DNA of 64,000 bases from CALHVX01 sp964640725 (GTDB lineage Bacteria; Pseudomonadota; Gammaproteobacteria; Pseudomonadales; Azotimanducaceae). The DNA lies in assembly GCA_964640725.1 (NCBI GenBank), contig CAZXIJ010000002.1, positions 124,001-188,000 of the forward strand. The letters run 5' to 3'. Of this stretch, positions 35,494 to 43,945 are shown one piece after another. The notes beneath the pieces are model-generated. The model saw only the letters and a program-made list of their open reading frames with translations. It was not told where the DNA came from and made no database searches. The translations under genes and the position numbers were made by a program. Each line of letters opens with the position of its first letter. Position 1 is the stretch's first letter.

Positions 35494-37032
35494 ATGAAAC
35501 TACATCGTCGCTGCTGGCCCCACCGGCTGTTGACCGGCATCACCCTGTGCGGCATGGCTGCCCACGCCCTGGCGCAGCCGGCGCCGGAGCAGGAAGCACC
35601 GACGCTGGCTGTGCCCGCCGCTGCGGACCCGGCCGTCGCGGACCTGGCCGTCGCGGACGAGGCCGTCGCGGACGAGGCCATTGCAGACGAGGTGCGTGCA
35701 GAAGAGGCCGCGACCGATTCGCCTGTCAACGTTGCCGATGTGGCAACCGAGCAGGACGACCCCTACGCCCAGCTTCGACGGCAGATCGAGTTGGAGGAGC
35801 TGGACAGCGCCGAGCAAGCGGTGACTCAAATCGTCACAGACCTTGAACAACAGACCCATCGCTACGGAGCTGAGCTCGCGGAGCCGCTCCTGCTGCGCGG
35901 CGACATCCAGTTTGCGCGCGGCGAGTACGAAGAAGCGCTGGACGACTACGGTCGCTCGGTCCACATCGAGCGGGTTAACTCTGGCCTGCACAACCCGGCC
36001 CAGGTGGCCGCAGTTTATCGGGAGGCGAGGACCCTCGCGCGCATGGGCCTGATTAACGAGGCAGACCGCCGCGAGGAATATGCCTACGAAGTCCTGCGCA
36101 AGCACCACGGCAGCTACTCCGAAGATCTGCTGCCGGGCCTTTACCACCTGGCGCAATGGCAGGACAAGCGCAACAATATCTTCGGCGCTCGCCGCCTCTA
36201 CGGGCAGGCTCTGCTCATTATGGAGTCAGCGGAAGAAGACCCCTACAGCCCGGCGCTGATCAAACCGCTAACGGGGCTGGCTGCGACCTACCGCAACGAA
36301 CGATTTCCGCAGAACTACGTGAAGGAAGGTTCGGTCTCAGCCTTCGCCGGCGGCCCGCCGAGCGCCGAGCTGTACGACGGCCAGCGCCCCCTGACGCTCA
36401 ACAACTTTCCCGCCGGGCAGAAGGCGCTGGAGCGCATCGTCGAGATTCGGCAGCGCAGCGCCGAGGAGGACCCCGTTGCTCTGGCCGAGGCGATTCTGGA
36501 TCTGGGGGACTGGCATCTACTGTTCGAGAAAGTGCGGCTCGCCGGGCAGTTCTACCAGCACGCGGAGCGGATCCTGTCGGCCACACATGAGGAGGCCAGC
36601 AGCGCGCTGTTCAGCCAGCCCACCTTGCTGCACTACCCCCGCCCACAGGACCCCAAGGTGCCGTCTAAGCTGCTCGAACCCGTGCGGATGAAAGGCCATG
36701 TGGAAGTCCGCTTCACGGTGACCGATCGGGGTACGACCACGCGGCTCGAAACCCTGTCAACGGAACCGAAGGGACTGATGGATTTTCGGGTGCGAAAGAG
36801 CCTTCGCGCCGCTCGCTATCGGCCGCCGCTGATCGACGGCGAGCTGGTGGCTGCAACGGATCAGCTGTACCGCCATGAGTTCTGGTATTACCCCCGAACG
36901 AACGATTCTGCAGCGGCCGGGTCAGATTCACTGGAAACAGCCGATTCCGGCCCTGTGGCCCCTGCCGCGGAGCCGGCAGCCTCCGTTGCGGAGGGCGGCG
37001 AAGCCGAAAACGAAGCAGGAGGCCTCCAGTGA
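35494..37032 (+). CDS. Exported TPR protein with TonB-like C-terminal domain (first gene of envelope cluster)
   Basis: 512 residues. A signal peptide (cleavage after HALA, about residue 27) is followed by an acidic Ala-rich linker of five 5-residue repeats (about 45-69). TPR-like helices follow (about 95-270; LLLRGDIQFARGEYEEALDD is the clearest). A TonB-C-like domain at about 396-466 (GHVEVRFTVTDRGTTTRLE, then FRVRKSLRAARYRPP) precedes an acidic tail. TonB normally has an N-terminal anchor; here the helix looks cleavable. It may bridge periplasmic and outer-membrane parts of the machine encoded downstream (inference). ATG at 35494 is chosen for the signal peptide; ATG at 35485 is possible. 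The stop overlaps the next start (GTGA). Confidence 0.8.
   Translation: MKLHRRCWPHRLLTGITLCGMAAHALAQPAPEQEAPTLAVPAAADPAVADLAVADEAVADEAIADEVRAEEAATDSPVNVADVATEQDDPYAQLRRQIELEELDSAEQAVTQIVTDLEQQTHRYGAELAEPLLLRGDIQFARGEYEEALDDYGRSVHIERVNSGLHNPAQVAAVYREARTLARMGLINEADRREEYAYEVLRKHHGSYSEDLLPGLYHLAQWQDKRNNIFGARRLYGQALLIMESAEEDPYSPALIKPLTGLAATYRNERFPQNYVKEGSVSAFAGGPPSAELYDGQRPLTLNNFPAGQKALERIVEIRQRSAEEDPVALAEAILDLGDWHLLFEKVRLAGQFYQHAERILSATHEEASSALFSQPTLLHYPRPQDPKVPSKLLEPVRMKGHVEVRFTVTDRGTTTRLETLSTEPKGLMDFRVRKSLRAARYRPPLIDGELVAATDQLYRHEFWYYPRTNDSAAAGSDSLETADSGPVAPAAEPAASVAEGGEAENEAGGLQ
35626..35700 (+). repeat. Tandem 15-bp repeat, five units, in the TPR-TonB gene
   Basis: Five consecutive 15-base units begin with GAC at 35626, 35641, 35656, 35671 and 35686. 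The first three differ at only two or three bases. They encode DPAVA, DLAVA, DEAVA, DEAIA, DEVRA, an acidic spacer just after the signal peptide, and are a likely site of length variation. Confidence 0.85.
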
Positions 37033-38066
37033 CATCGACCGCCGGCCCTAAACGCTCCCGGACCTGTCGCGCCGCGATGGTCTGCGCTGCACTCCTGCTC
37101 GGTGGCTGTATTGCCCCCATTTCCCAGCAAGGCGGTCAGCAGGGCCCCCAGGGCCCCAGCGGTCTTCCCGGGCTGCCTGGCGGGCTGCCGATGCCGCCCG
37201 GAGGCCAACAGGGCGGGCAACAGGGTGGCCAGCAGGGCGGACAACAAGGGGGCCAGCAAGGCGGACAACAAGGTGGTCAGCAGGGCGGCCAGCAGGGTGG
37301 CGGCCAACAGGGCGGCGCTCAAGGCGGAGTACCCGGGGCCGGCGGCGCCCCGGGCGGCCAACCCAGCAGTTACCCTTCCACCCCGACCAGCGGCGGCGGC
37401 CTGCCTGGAGGCAGTAGCGGCGGCGTGCCCGGCGGCACCGGTTCTGCCCCCGGCGGCGGCAATTTGCCCGGCGGGAACGGCGGCGGCCAGGGCGGCCAGC
37501 AAGGTGCAGATGGTACAGGCGGCGCCGGCGGCTCTGGCACTGGCGATGACGGCTGGGACACGAGCAACGAATTGCCGACCGCGGGCGGCGGCCAGGGCCC
37601 CGGCCAGGGTGACGGCGGCGAAGACGAGGGCGCCGGAGGTTTGCCTGGCGGCAGCGGCAAGGGCGGCAGCGGTGGTGACCGGGAACTCGACGAAGCCCTG
37701 GAAGGCGTCGACGGCGAGATCCTTGCCGAACGGGAAATCCTGAAAGAGCGAAGTAACGAACAGGCCGGGGGCGGCAGCTTGCCCACCGGGTCCGGGAGCG
37801 GCAAAGGCTCCGGTGGCGCCGCTGGCGGCGCAGGCGCCTCAACCAGCGGCGGCAATCGGGAAACAGCAGGGGTGGCCGTGCCCCGCAACCGCAATGCGCC
37901 GCCCGCGCCCGGGGGAAGCTCCCGGGCCAGCGTGCCCGAAGACATTCCCGACGCGCGCGATGACGACATCATCGCCCGACAGCTGCGCGAGGCAGCGATG
38001 CAGGAAACCGACCCGGAGCTCAAAGAGAAGCTCTGGGAAGAGTACCGCCGCTACAAGAAGTCCTGA
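37029..38066 (+). CDS. Gly/Gln-rich repeat lipoprotein
   Basis: 345 residues from GTG. Lipobox LLLGGC with Cys at 27. A collagen-like Gly-Pro-rich stretch (GPQGPSGLPGLPGG) follows, then about nine GGQQ repeats, then long Gly/Pro/Ser-rich low-complexity sequence. Two folded-looking segments remain: ELDEALEGVDGEILAEREIL (about 218-240) and the charged C-terminus DDDIIARQLREAAMQETDPE onward (about 313-345). The middle is probably a flexible tether from a membrane to a C-terminal helix that binds a partner (inference). It overlaps its upstream neighbour and ends three bases before the next gene. Confidence 0.75.
   Translation: MTSTAGPKRSRTCRAAMVCAALLLGGCIAPISQQGGQQGPQGPSGLPGLPGGLPMPPGGQQGGQQGGQQGGQQGGQQGGQQGGQQGGQQGGGQQGGAQGGVPGAGGAPGGQPSSYPSTPTSGGGLPGGSSGGVPGGTGSAPGGGNLPGGNGGGQGGQQGADGTGGAGGSGTGDDGWDTSNELPTAGGGQGPGQGDGGEDEGAGGLPGGSGKGGSGGDRELDEALEGVDGEILAEREILKERSNEQAGGGSLPTGSGSGKGSGGAAGGAGASTSGGNRETAGVAVPRNRNAPPAPGGSSRASVPEDIPDARDDDIIARQLREAAMQETDPELKEKLWEEYRRYKKS
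37204..37315 (+). repeat. 12-bp tandem repeat encoding GGQQ
   Basis: About nine imperfect copies of a 12-base unit like GGCCAGCAGGGC / GGACAACAAGGC encode Gly-Gly-Gln-Gln. Synonymous differences (CAA/CAG, GGC/GGT/GGA) show the amino-acid pattern is kept while the DNA drifts. Confidence 0.9.
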
Positions 38067-38068
38067 TC

Positions 38069-39304
38069 ATGCCCTGCGCCCGCCACACACTGCCCCTGAT
38101 ACTGCCGCTGCTACTTGCGATCGGCGGTTGCGTGACCCAGGAAGTGCGCATCGTCGACATGACCCCGCCCGACCAGTACCAGGGCGAGCAAAGCGAGGCC
38201 CTGCTACTGGATGTCGGGATCTCGGTGTTCGACCCGAACGTCCCGGAAGACTATGACGAACGCATTCGCCTGCTCGTGCAGCCAGAGGTGCGGCGGGCCG
38301 AGTCCAACTACATCCCCTACTTCGCCAAAAACCTGCTCCAGAGCACCGGCAACTGGGGCGCTGTGCGGGTCATCCCAAGACCCACGGATGCCGTGGATGT
38401 CGTGGTCGGCGGCAAAATCCTGCATTCCGACGGCGAGTCCATCGCGATCGAAGCAACGGTGCGCGATGCCACCGGCCGGGAGTGGTTTACCCGGGAATAC
38501 CGAACCCTGGCCAGCAAATACGCCTACCAGGACACGGTGCCGCCGGATATCGATCCCTTTCAGGCGGTCTACAAAAACCTGGCAAACGATATGCTGGAGT
38601 ACCGCACGACCCTTTCCGACGAAGCGCTCAGAGAGATCCGAACCGTCGCCGAGATGCGCTTCGCCCGCAACTTCTCGCCCGATGCCTTTGGCGAACACCT
38701 CAGTGATGGCGATGACAGCCTGGAGATTCTGCGCCTGCCGGCAAAAGATGACCCGATGCTTGCCCGCGTCCGCAAAATTCGCGAACGGGAATACCTGTTC
38801 ATCGACACGCTGGACGAGTACTACGACAGCTTCTACCGAAGTATGTACACGCCTTACCAGAACTGGCGCAAGGCCACCTTCTCGGAAGCGATTACGCTCA
38901 AGCAGCTGCGTGCCCAGGCGCGCAACCGAACCATCGGCGGCGCGGTCGCGATCGTTGGCGGCATCGGCGCGATCTACGAAAGTGACAATCCAGCGGTCGA
39001 TGCCAGCGGTATCGTCAGCGTCATCAGCGGCGCAGTGACCGTTAAGAGCGCGCTCGCCAAGCGTGCAGAGGCATCGATCCACGCCGACGTGCTGCAGGAA
39101 CTCGGCACGGCGACAGAAGCAGAAGTCGTGCCCCACACTCTGGAGCTCGAAAACCGAACGGTCAGCCTTCAGGGCACCGTCGACGAGCAGTACGACGAGC
39201 TGCGCGGCATCCTGCGACGCCTGTACTACGAAGACCTTGGGCTGCCGGTCCCGGAACAGCCTGAAACCGCGCCAGAGGTCGAGACGCTAAGCGATCCGCT
39301 GTGA
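38069..39304 (+). CDS. Lipoprotein of unknown function in envelope cluster
   Basis: 411 residues. Lipobox AIGGC with Cys at 21. The mature protein starts with a mixed alpha/beta region (LLLDVGISVFDPNVPEDYDE, then RRAESNYIPYFAKNLLQS and VVVGGKILHSDGESIAIEAT). This resembles the outer-membrane-associated assembly lipoprotein type, with an open beta sheet. A helical region ending in a short hydrophobic stretch (AVAIVGGIGAIYESDNPAV, about 291-310) follows. I do not recognise the family. It overlaps the next gene by four bases (GTGA). Confidence 0.7.
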   Translation: MPCARHTLPLILPLLLAIGGCVTQEVRIVDMTPPDQYQGEQSEALLLDVGISVFDPNVPEDYDERIRLLVQPEVRRAESNYIPYFAKNLLQSTGNWGAVRVIPRPTDAVDVVVGGKILHSDGESIAIEATVRDATGREWFTREYRTLASKYAYQDTVPPDIDPFQAVYKNLANDMLEYRTTLSDEALREIRTVAEMRFARNFSPDAFGEHLSDGDDSLEILRLPAKDDPMLARVRKIREREYLFIDTLDEYYDSFYRSMYTPYQNWRKATFSEAITLKQLRAQARNRTIGGAVAIVGGIGAIYESDNPAVDASGIVSVISGAVTVKSALAKRAEASIHADVLQELGTATEAEVVPHTLELENRTVSLQGTVDEQYDELRGILRRLYYEDLGLPVPEQPETAPEVETLSDPL

Positions 39305-40696
39305 GCGACGCGGATCTGGACATTGCGCCCGCCAAGGTACCCCTCTCCCATCACAGCGGAGCCGTCGCCGGCCGTCCCGAAGCGAGGGCCGAGTCCCGCC
39401 TTTCTCCATGGCTCGCGCCCATCGGTCTCGGCGCACTAGTGATCGCAGCGGCAGTGCTGCTTTGGTGGGCCGGAGATAGCGGTCGCGGGGAGCGCGCGAG
39501 CGTGGTCATCAACGCAGAGCCGAGCAGCCCTCGCAGCGCGCAAGAGCAGCAAGCGCCAGCGACGACCCAGGCTGACAACGCCCTGCCCCCTTTTGCAGCC
39601 TCGCAGCAGGCCCTGGCCCGCGATCGAGCGCAGAGTGCGCTGGCCCGGTTCGTGGAACAGCAGATTGCGCTGGAAGACGCGATGGCTGTCGGTGCCTGGG
39701 GGCAAACTGCCTTCGACGAAGCGCTGGCGGCGGCGGCAGCCGGCGACGAGGCATTTGTCGAAGAACAGTTCGAGGCGTCCCAGGCGGCCTACGAGCAGGC
39801 GGCGGATGCCCTCGGCGCCCTCATCGAAGAAGGTCAGGCTCGCATCGAGACAGCCATCGCCGAGGGGCAACAGGCCATCGATGATCGGCAGCAAGAGGCT
39901 GCGCTTGCCGCCTTTAAGCGGGCCCTCACCATAGATCCTGACAATCAGGCCGCCGTGGCCGGCATCGCGCGGACGAACAAGCTGCCCGACGTTAAACGCC
40001 TGNNNNNNNNNNNNNNNNNNNNNNNNNNNNNNNNNNNNNNNNNNNNNNNNNNNNNNNNNNNNNNNNNNNNNNNNNNNNNNNNNNNNNNNNNNNNNNNNNN
40101 NNAACGAGGTGGCTCTTGGCGGTCTGCAGCAGGTTACCGACCGCACGGAGCTGAGCGAAATGGCTCGCCTGGAACGGGACGCCAGCGCTGCGGTTGCCGG
40201 CGAAGACTGGAACAGCGCCGTTGCCCTGTACCAGCGCGCCCTCAAGCTGGACAGCAACATCCAGTTTGCGAAAGCAGGACTCGGGGCCGCGCGCGCCCAG
40301 GCGAGGGCCGCGAGCACCCTTGGCGAAATCGTGGCAGCGCCCAACAAGCTGTCCTCGAAACAGTTGATGAGCAAGGGGCGTGAGGCCCTTGCGCAAGCCC
40401 GGACTCTCAAGCCTCGGGGCCCGAAGCTGGCCGCGCTCATCGAGCGCAGCGATGCGCTGCTCACGGCCTATGCGCAGCCCGTGACAGTCCAGCTCACCAG
40501 CGATAACCGCACAGAGGTCCTGGTCTCTACCGTCGGCAAGCTGGGCGCCTTCGCGGCCCGGGAGCTGAGTCTGAGGCCCGGAGAGTACGTGTTGCTCGGC
40601 AGCCGGGCCGGCTGCCGGGACGTGCGCCGAACCGTGGTCGTCGCCCCGGATATGCAGCCCGTCGACATCCGCTGCGAAGAGCCCCTGAGCCGTTGA
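39301..40696 (+). CDS. Single-pass membrane protein with TPR/coiled region, interrupted by assembly gap
   Basis: GTG start overlapping the previous stop. A short cytoplasmic tail carries LDIAPAKVP (residues 6-14). One membrane helix follows (about 37-57), then a long Ala/Glu-rich helical region (LARFVEQQIALEDAMAVGAW onward) with a TPR-like end (AALAAFKRALTIDPDNQAAV). A 100-N gap at 40003-40102 breaks the gene. The coding frame resumes at 40103 (VALGGLQQVTDRTELSEMAR) with another TPR-like unit (WNSAVALYQRALKLDSN), then a PEGA-like beta domain (LSLRPGEYVLLGSRAGCRDV). Frames differ across the gap, so its true length is unknown. The stop overlaps the TTG start of the next gene. Confidence 0.72.
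40003..40102. other. Assembly gap of exactly 100 N in envelope cluster
   Basis: Scaffold gap inside the TPR membrane-protein gene. The flanking bases show no obvious shared repeat, unlike the gap in rne. The coding frame changes across it, so the size is nominal. Confidence 0.98.
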
Positions 40697-42792
40697 ACAG
40701 GCCTCCCGACCAGGGCGCTGACAGCGCAGGCCACCCGGCAGACAGCCTGGATATTGCGCCAGCAACCTACGTGCCCTCCAGCGCGCAGGCCAGCTCCAAC
40801 CGTGGCCGGCAATTGCTGCTCGGTGCTCTCGCCGTAGCCGGCGTGCTCGTTACAGTGGTGCTGTGGTTTCTGTTCACTGCCCGCTCTGTGGTGTTCGAAA
40901 CAGTCCCCGCGGACGCCCGTCTGTCCGTCTCAGGGCCGTTGCGCTTCGAGTTTCAGGGCGTGCATCTGCTGCGCCAGGGCACCTACCGGATCCGGGCGTC
41001 TGCGGACGGCTACGAGCCCTTTGACCAGGAAGTCACCATTGGCCGGGAGGCCAACCAGACCGTTACTCTGGCGCTGGCCCCCCTGCCCGGCCGGGTGACG
41101 CTGGTCACCGAGCCAGCCGGCGTCAATATCTACGCTGACGGCGAGTTGCTCGGGACAACACCGGTCACCGACCTGCTGCTGCCAGCGGGCGACGTCACCC
41201 TTGGCCTTCAGAAGCCCCGGTACCAGGACGCGACTGTCGAGTTTGCGGTAACAGGCCGCAACCAGCAGCAAAGCGAGCGCTTTGAGCTGCAGCCGGATTG
41301 GGCTGAAGTGACGCTGGCGAGCGACCCGGTCGGCGCCGAGATATTGATCGATGATCAGCCCACGGGCGTAACCACGCCGGGCACGGTCCAGGTTCTGGCC
41401 GGCGAACACGAGCTGAGCCTGGCGCTGCCTGGCCATGAACGGTTTCGCCGGCGCATCGTCGCCGCGGCGCAGGTCCCGATGACCCTGGACCCCGTTAAGC
41501 TAAACCGGGCCGATGCGCAGCTGACCGTCAGCGCCAACCGGTCGAACGTGGGCGTGGTGCTGAACGGCAGCTTTCAGGGCCAGACTCCCGTGACCCTGGC
41601 CCTGAAATCGGGGCAGCGCTACGAGGTGCGAGCCTTCAAGGCCGGGTACGGCGACGTGGTCCGGAGCGTCGAGCTTGGCGCCGGCGAAAGTCGAGACCTG
41701 TCCTTGTCCCTTGCGCCCCTGATCGGCACGCTGGTGGTTCGGACACAGCCCGCCAATGCCGAGCTTTACGTGGGCGGCAAGCGGCGCAGCAAAGCTGATG
41801 GCAGCGTCAGCCTGTCGCTGCCGACACGACCTCAAAGAGTCGAAGTCAAACTGCCCGGCTACGCGGGCTACAGCACGACGATCACGCCCAAGGCCGGCCT
41901 CACCCAGGAGCTGCGAATCAAGCTGCTGACGGAAGCAGAGGCGCGCCTGGCGGCTCTCAAGCCGACGATCACGGCCGCGAGCGGTCAGGAGCTGGTGCTC
42001 GTACAGCCCCAGGGCAGCTTCCAGCTGGGCGCCTCCCGCCGCGAGCCGGGCCGGCGTGCCAACGAGCCGATCCGCGAGGTCACCCTGAGCAGGCTGTACT
42101 ATCTGGCCCGGCACGAGGTCACCAACGAAGCCTACAAAGCCTTCAGCGCCGCCCACGACTCGGGCAGCTACGAAGACCAGGCCCTGGACAAAGACGCCCA
42201 GCCGGTGGTCAGTGTCAGCTGGATCGATGCCGTGCGGTTCTGCAACTGGCTGTCTGAGCAGGATGATCTGCCGCCCTTTTACCGGTTAAGGCAAGGCGAG
42301 CTGCTGGGCATCAACCCGAACAGCACGGGCTATCGCCTGCCGACGGAAGCTGAGTGGGGCTACGCCGCCCGGCAGGTCGCAGATACTGTAGAGACGCCGC
42401 TCCGCTTTCCCTGGGGGCCACGGCTGCCGCCCCCGGACCGGCACGGCAACTACGCCGATCGCTCTGCCGCCAATACCGTGGGCCGTATCATCTTTGGCTA
42501 CAACGATAACTACATCGCCAGCGCGCCGGTGGGCACCTACGCGCCCAACGCGCTCGGCCTGTATGACATGGGCGGCAATGTCGCCGAGTGGATTCACGAC
42601 TTTTACGAGATCCCGAAGGCCCCGGAGCAGCAAGACCCCCTGGGGCCCCCGGAAGGCGAGTTTCATATGATCAAGGGTGCCAGCTGGATGCATGGCACCA
42701 TTACCGACCTGCGGCTGTCCTACCGGGACTACGGCATTGATGGCCGGGAAGACCTCGGCTTTCGCATCGCCCGGTTTGCAGAAGCCCCGTGA
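40693..42792 (+). CDS. Membrane-anchored PEGA-repeat protein with SUMF1/FGE-like domain
   Basis: 699 residues from TTG. The cytoplasmic tail carries LDIAPATYVP (19-28), shared with the previous gene product; one membrane helix lies at about 41-61. At least four PEGA-type repeats follow (about 65-415; examples VTLVTEPAGVNIYADGELLG and VTLASDPVGAEILIDDQPTG). The C-terminal domain (about 430-699) is SUMF1/FGE-like: FQLGASRREPGRR, YYLARHEVTNEAY, GYRLPTEAEWGYAAR, YDMGGNVAEWIHDFYE, LGFRIARF. The Cys pair of formylglycine-generating enzymes is missing from the GASWMHGTITDLRLSYRDYG region, so sulfatase activation is unlikely; a ligand-binding or EgtB/PvdO-like role remains open. Located in the periplasm by topology (inference). 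Confidence 0.82.
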   Translation: MNRPPDQGADSAGHPADSLDIAPATYVPSSAQASSNRGRQLLLGALAVAGVLVTVVLWFLFTARSVVFETVPADARLSVSGPLRFEFQGVHLLRQGTYRIRASADGYEPFDQEVTIGREANQTVTLALAPLPGRVTLVTEPAGVNIYADGELLGTTPVTDLLLPAGDVTLGLQKPRYQDATVEFAVTGRNQQQSERFELQPDWAEVTLASDPVGAEILIDDQPTGVTTPGTVQVLAGEHELSLALPGHERFRRRIVAAAQVPMTLDPVKLNRADAQLTVSANRSNVGVVLNGSFQGQTPVTLALKSGQRYEVRAFKAGYGDVVRSVELGAGESRDLSLSLAPLIGTLVVRTQPANAELYVGGKRRSKADGSVSLSLPTRPQRVEVKLPGYAGYSTTITPKAGLTQELRIKLLTEAEARLAALKPTITAASGQELVLVQPQGSFQLGASRREPGRRANEPIREVTLSRLYYLARHEVTNEAYKAFSAAHDSGSYEDQALDKDAQPVVSVSWIDAVRFCNWLSEQDDLPPFYRLRQGELLGINPNSTGYRLPTEAEWGYAARQVADTVETPLRFPWGPRLPPPDRHGNYADRSAANTVGRIIFGYNDNYIASAPVGTYAPNALGLYDMGGNVAEWIHDFYEIPKAPEQQDPLGPPEGEFHMIKGASWMHGTITDLRLSYRDYGIDGREDLGFRIARFAEAP

Positions 42793-42824
42793 TCAAGAAA
42801 TCAACACACCATGAAGGTTCGGCG

Positions 42825-43130
42825 ATGAACAGAATTGCTTTCGTGTTCCTGTGCAGCATGCTCGGCGCAGCGACGGTTGGGGCCACAGACGCGCCAGTGA
42901 GCGCTGGTGCAGCTGGGGAATCGCCGGCCGTCCCGCAGGCGGCGCCAACGTCAGAGCAAGCGCCGGACAACCGTCGCTCAACACCGTTGCCGTCAGAGCC
43001 CGACTCGTCGGCGGCGCTGAACGCAGCAGCCTCAGCAGAATCCGACAGCAAGAAGGGAACCGGAGGCGTGTTCCTGCCGTCAGAAGAAATATCAGAAGAC
43101 TTTGCCGTCTCCTTTCCCGTCGACATCTGA
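42825..43130 (+). CDS. Small exported protein in envelope cluster
   Basis: 101 residues: signal peptide MNRIAFVFLCSMLGAATVGA, a Pro/Ser/Ala-rich disordered middle, and a compact C-terminus (GGVFLPSEEISEDFAVSFPV then DI) that looks like the functional end. A GTG at 42789 would overlap the previous stop and give 113 residues, but ATG at 42825 starts exactly at the signal peptide. Not recognised. It sits between the PEGA-SUMF1 gene and the channel gene. Confidence 0.6.
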   Translation: MNRIAFVFLCSMLGAATVGATDAPVSAGAAGESPAVPQAAPTSEQAPDNRRSTPLPSEPDSSAALNAAASAESDSKKGTGGVFLPSEEISEDFAVSFPVDI

Positions 43131-43144
43131 GCCGAATAGCCACT

Positions 43145-43945
43145 GTGAAACGCCAGCTACCCTTTGAACTTGTCTACCAGCTCACCGCCCTGATTCTGGC
43201 GGTGGTGATCGTCCACCTGGTCTACGTCACGGTCGTTCGCCCGAACGCCGATGCCATACTCGAGCAGCAGGCTGAGCTGGCTGCCAGCGGCGAGCCTTTT
43301 GTGCAAGACCGCTCGCTGTATGTGGTGCTGCGCGACTTCGAGCAGGAGAGCTGCTTCATCCTGATGTTCTGGGCGCTGGCAATCATGGGACTCAAGGGGC
43401 GCAATGCGCTGCGGGAGCGGTCCCTGCTGCAGGACGACATCGTGCGCGTCAGCGACGGGATGAGCGTGTTGCCCGAAGACACGAGGGAATACACCCGCCC
43501 GCTGCAGGCGCTGCCGGAAAACGTGCAGCAATACCTGTTGCCTCGCGCGCTGATGACGGCCCTGACCCGCTTCTCCTCTACCCGCAACGTGCAAGATGTA
43601 TCCGAAGCGGTTCGGAGTGTCTGCGACGCTGAGTCGGAGCGCCTGGACAGCGAGCTGTCCATGGTGCGGTACATCGCCTGGGCGATTCCGTCGATCGGTT
43701 TCATCGGCACGGTTCGCGGTATCGGCGAAGCCCTCGGCCAGGCTTATCGCGCCGTAGAAGGCGATATCGCCGGGGTCACCACCAGCCTGGGCGTCGCCTT
43801 TAACTCCACGTTCATCGCCCTGGTCATCAGCATCGTGTTGATGTTCTTCATGCATCAGTTGCAGCTGATTCAGGAACGGCTGGTGCTGGACTCTCAAACC
43901 TATTGCGACCAGCGTCTGCTGCGTCACCTGCAGGTGCGTGACTGA
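43145..43945 (+). CDS. TolQ/ExbB/MotA-like proton channel protein of envelope cluster
   Basis: 266 residues from GTG. Hydrophobic segments lie at about 11-31, 69-84, 174-192 and 216-236, with a cytoplasmic stretch between the second and third. The last two carry the family pattern: IAWAIPSIGFIGTVRGIGEA (compare PLLGLLGTVVGMI in ExbB) and TSLGVAFNSTFIALVISIVL with the polar Thr in the last helix. It is clearly diverged from the exbB at 7234 and has one more hydrophobic segment. It would form the motor ring of the cluster, but no ordinary exbD/tolR/motB gene follows. Its stop overlaps the next start by one base. Confidence 0.85.
   Translation: MKRQLPFELVYQLTALILAVVIVHLVYVTVVRPNADAILEQQAELAASGEPFVQDRSLYVVLRDFEQESCFILMFWALAIMGLKGRNALRERSLLQDDIVRVSDGMSVLPEDTREYTRPLQALPENVQQYLLPRALMTALTRFSSTRNVQDVSEAVRSVCDAESERLDSELSMVRYIAWAIPSIGFIGTVRGIGEALGQAYRAVEGDIAGVTTSLGVAFNSTFIALVISIVLMFFMHQLQLIQERLVLDSQTYCDQRLLRHLQVRD

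Noticed and set aside
37204..37315. CRISPR-like direct repeat array
   Set aside because: The 12-base repeats are contiguous, lack spacers, stay in frame and encode GGQQ in a lipoprotein.
40693..42792. Sulfatase-activating formylglycine-generating enzyme
   Set aside because: The Cys residues needed for the reaction are absent from the active-site stretch, and no sulfatase gene is nearby.
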